From Aquila chrysaetos chrysaetos (Eukaryota; Chordata; Aves; Accipitriformes; Accipitridae): a stretch of 64,000 nucleotides of DNA. The DNA lies in the NCBI RefSeq assembly GCF_900496995.4, contig NC_044011.1, positions 10,448,041 to 10,512,040 of the forward strand, read 5' to 3'. The position numbers and the translations under genes were made by a program. The notes beneath the pieces are model-generated. The model ran no database searches, had not been told where the DNA came from, and saw nothing but the letters and a program-made list of their open reading frames with translations. Positions 63,811 to 64,000 of this stretch are shown here, in pieces; positions within the stretch are counted from its first letter, which is position 1; each line of letters opens with the position of its first letter.

Positions 63811-64000
63811 TCCAGGGTGAAATGGTTAGCGACCTGCTACAGCACTTAGACACACACAAGTCCATGGGGCTGGATGGGATCCACCCAAGGGTGCTGAGGG
63901 AGCTGGTGGAAGTGCTCACCAAGCCTCTTTCAATCACTTACCAGCAGTCCTGGCTAACCAGAGTGATGCTGGTTGACTGGACATTAGCAAATGTGACACC

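Larger units (their letters stand above)
62285..64000 (+). mobile_element. CR1 LINE, sense, 5' half, runs off window
   Basis: A sense-strand CR1 beginning around 62285 with untranslated sequence (AAACTAGATTTGAAGGGGG, then GATAAGCCTGGGGGTGGCA). ORF2 follows at about 62560, reading KCIYTNVCSMGNKQEELEA. The endonuclease part and the linker to RT are present; RT itself would lie past the edge. The reading frame is broken at least twice, near 62940-62965 and near 63080-63090, and an A-run near 63440-63452 causes another shift. It is a decayed but long copy, unlike the two 3'-only copies elsewhere in the window. The exact 5' boundary is uncertain. Confidence 0.92.

Noticed and set aside
58553..64000. 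A fourth AGPAT4 exon.
   Set aside because: No frame resembling the expected SKVLAKKEL-type sequence with splice sites was found, so the next exon is presumably beyond 64000.
1..64000. A novel defence, CRISPR or gene-cluster system.
   Set aside because: The window is intron-rich vertebrate DNA with one lipid-enzyme gene and common avian retroelements. No regularly spaced repeats or clustered unknown genes were seen.

Overview
The window is vertebrate, almost certainly avian, nuclear DNA. Three CR1 LINE copies (two antisense, one sense) carry the reverse-transcriptase and endonuclease signatures of bird CR1. There are also several endogenous-retrovirus LTRs of kinds I recognise from bird genomes. 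Real exons are short and separated by introns of 16-28 kb. Almost all open frames here are chance ORFs, CpG-island shadows or decayed transposon frames. The presence of the TGTC...GACA LTR type suggests a non-galliform (neoavian) bird, but that is a weak inference.

One protein-coding gene is visible, the 5' part of AGPAT4 (1-acylglycerol-3-phosphate O-acyltransferase 4, LPAAT-delta), on the + strand. A CpG island at about 13.24-14.54 kb holds a TATA-less promoter and a probable non-coding first exon ending at 13855. Coding begins in exon 2 (ATG at 30365, donor after 30542). It continues in exon 3 (58383-58552), which carries the catalytic NHX4D motif (His96, Asp101). Exons 2 and 3 join in phase and encode residues 1-116. 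The rest of the gene (residue 117 onward) lies beyond the right edge.

Layout: 1-13.2 kb is upstream intergenic DNA with one 3'-LTR-like retroviral remnant (1477-2072 plus flank), SINE-like relics and a 40-bp alternating purine-pyrimidine tract. 13.24-14.54 kb is the CpG island and exon 1. 13.86-30.31 kb is intron 1, whose main content is a nested insertion: a 1.85-kb CR1 (23718-25570) inside an LTR (23632-26024). 30.54-58.38 kb is intron 2, with a short CR1 tail (33368-33808), a sense LTR (50457-51022) and a solo LTR with a perfect 4-bp target duplication (56837-57418). 58.55-64.0 kb is the start of intron 3 and contains the 5' half of a long CR1 that runs off the window.

I found no CRISPR array, operon, structural RNA gene or clear new biological system. 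The observations most worth checking are the nested CR1/LTR insertion, a predicted uORF bridging exon 1 and exon 2, the paired LTR-terminus copies at 50.5-51.4 kb, and the Z-DNA-prone tract. Most of the intronic DNA is ordinary AT-rich sequence in which I see nothing functional.
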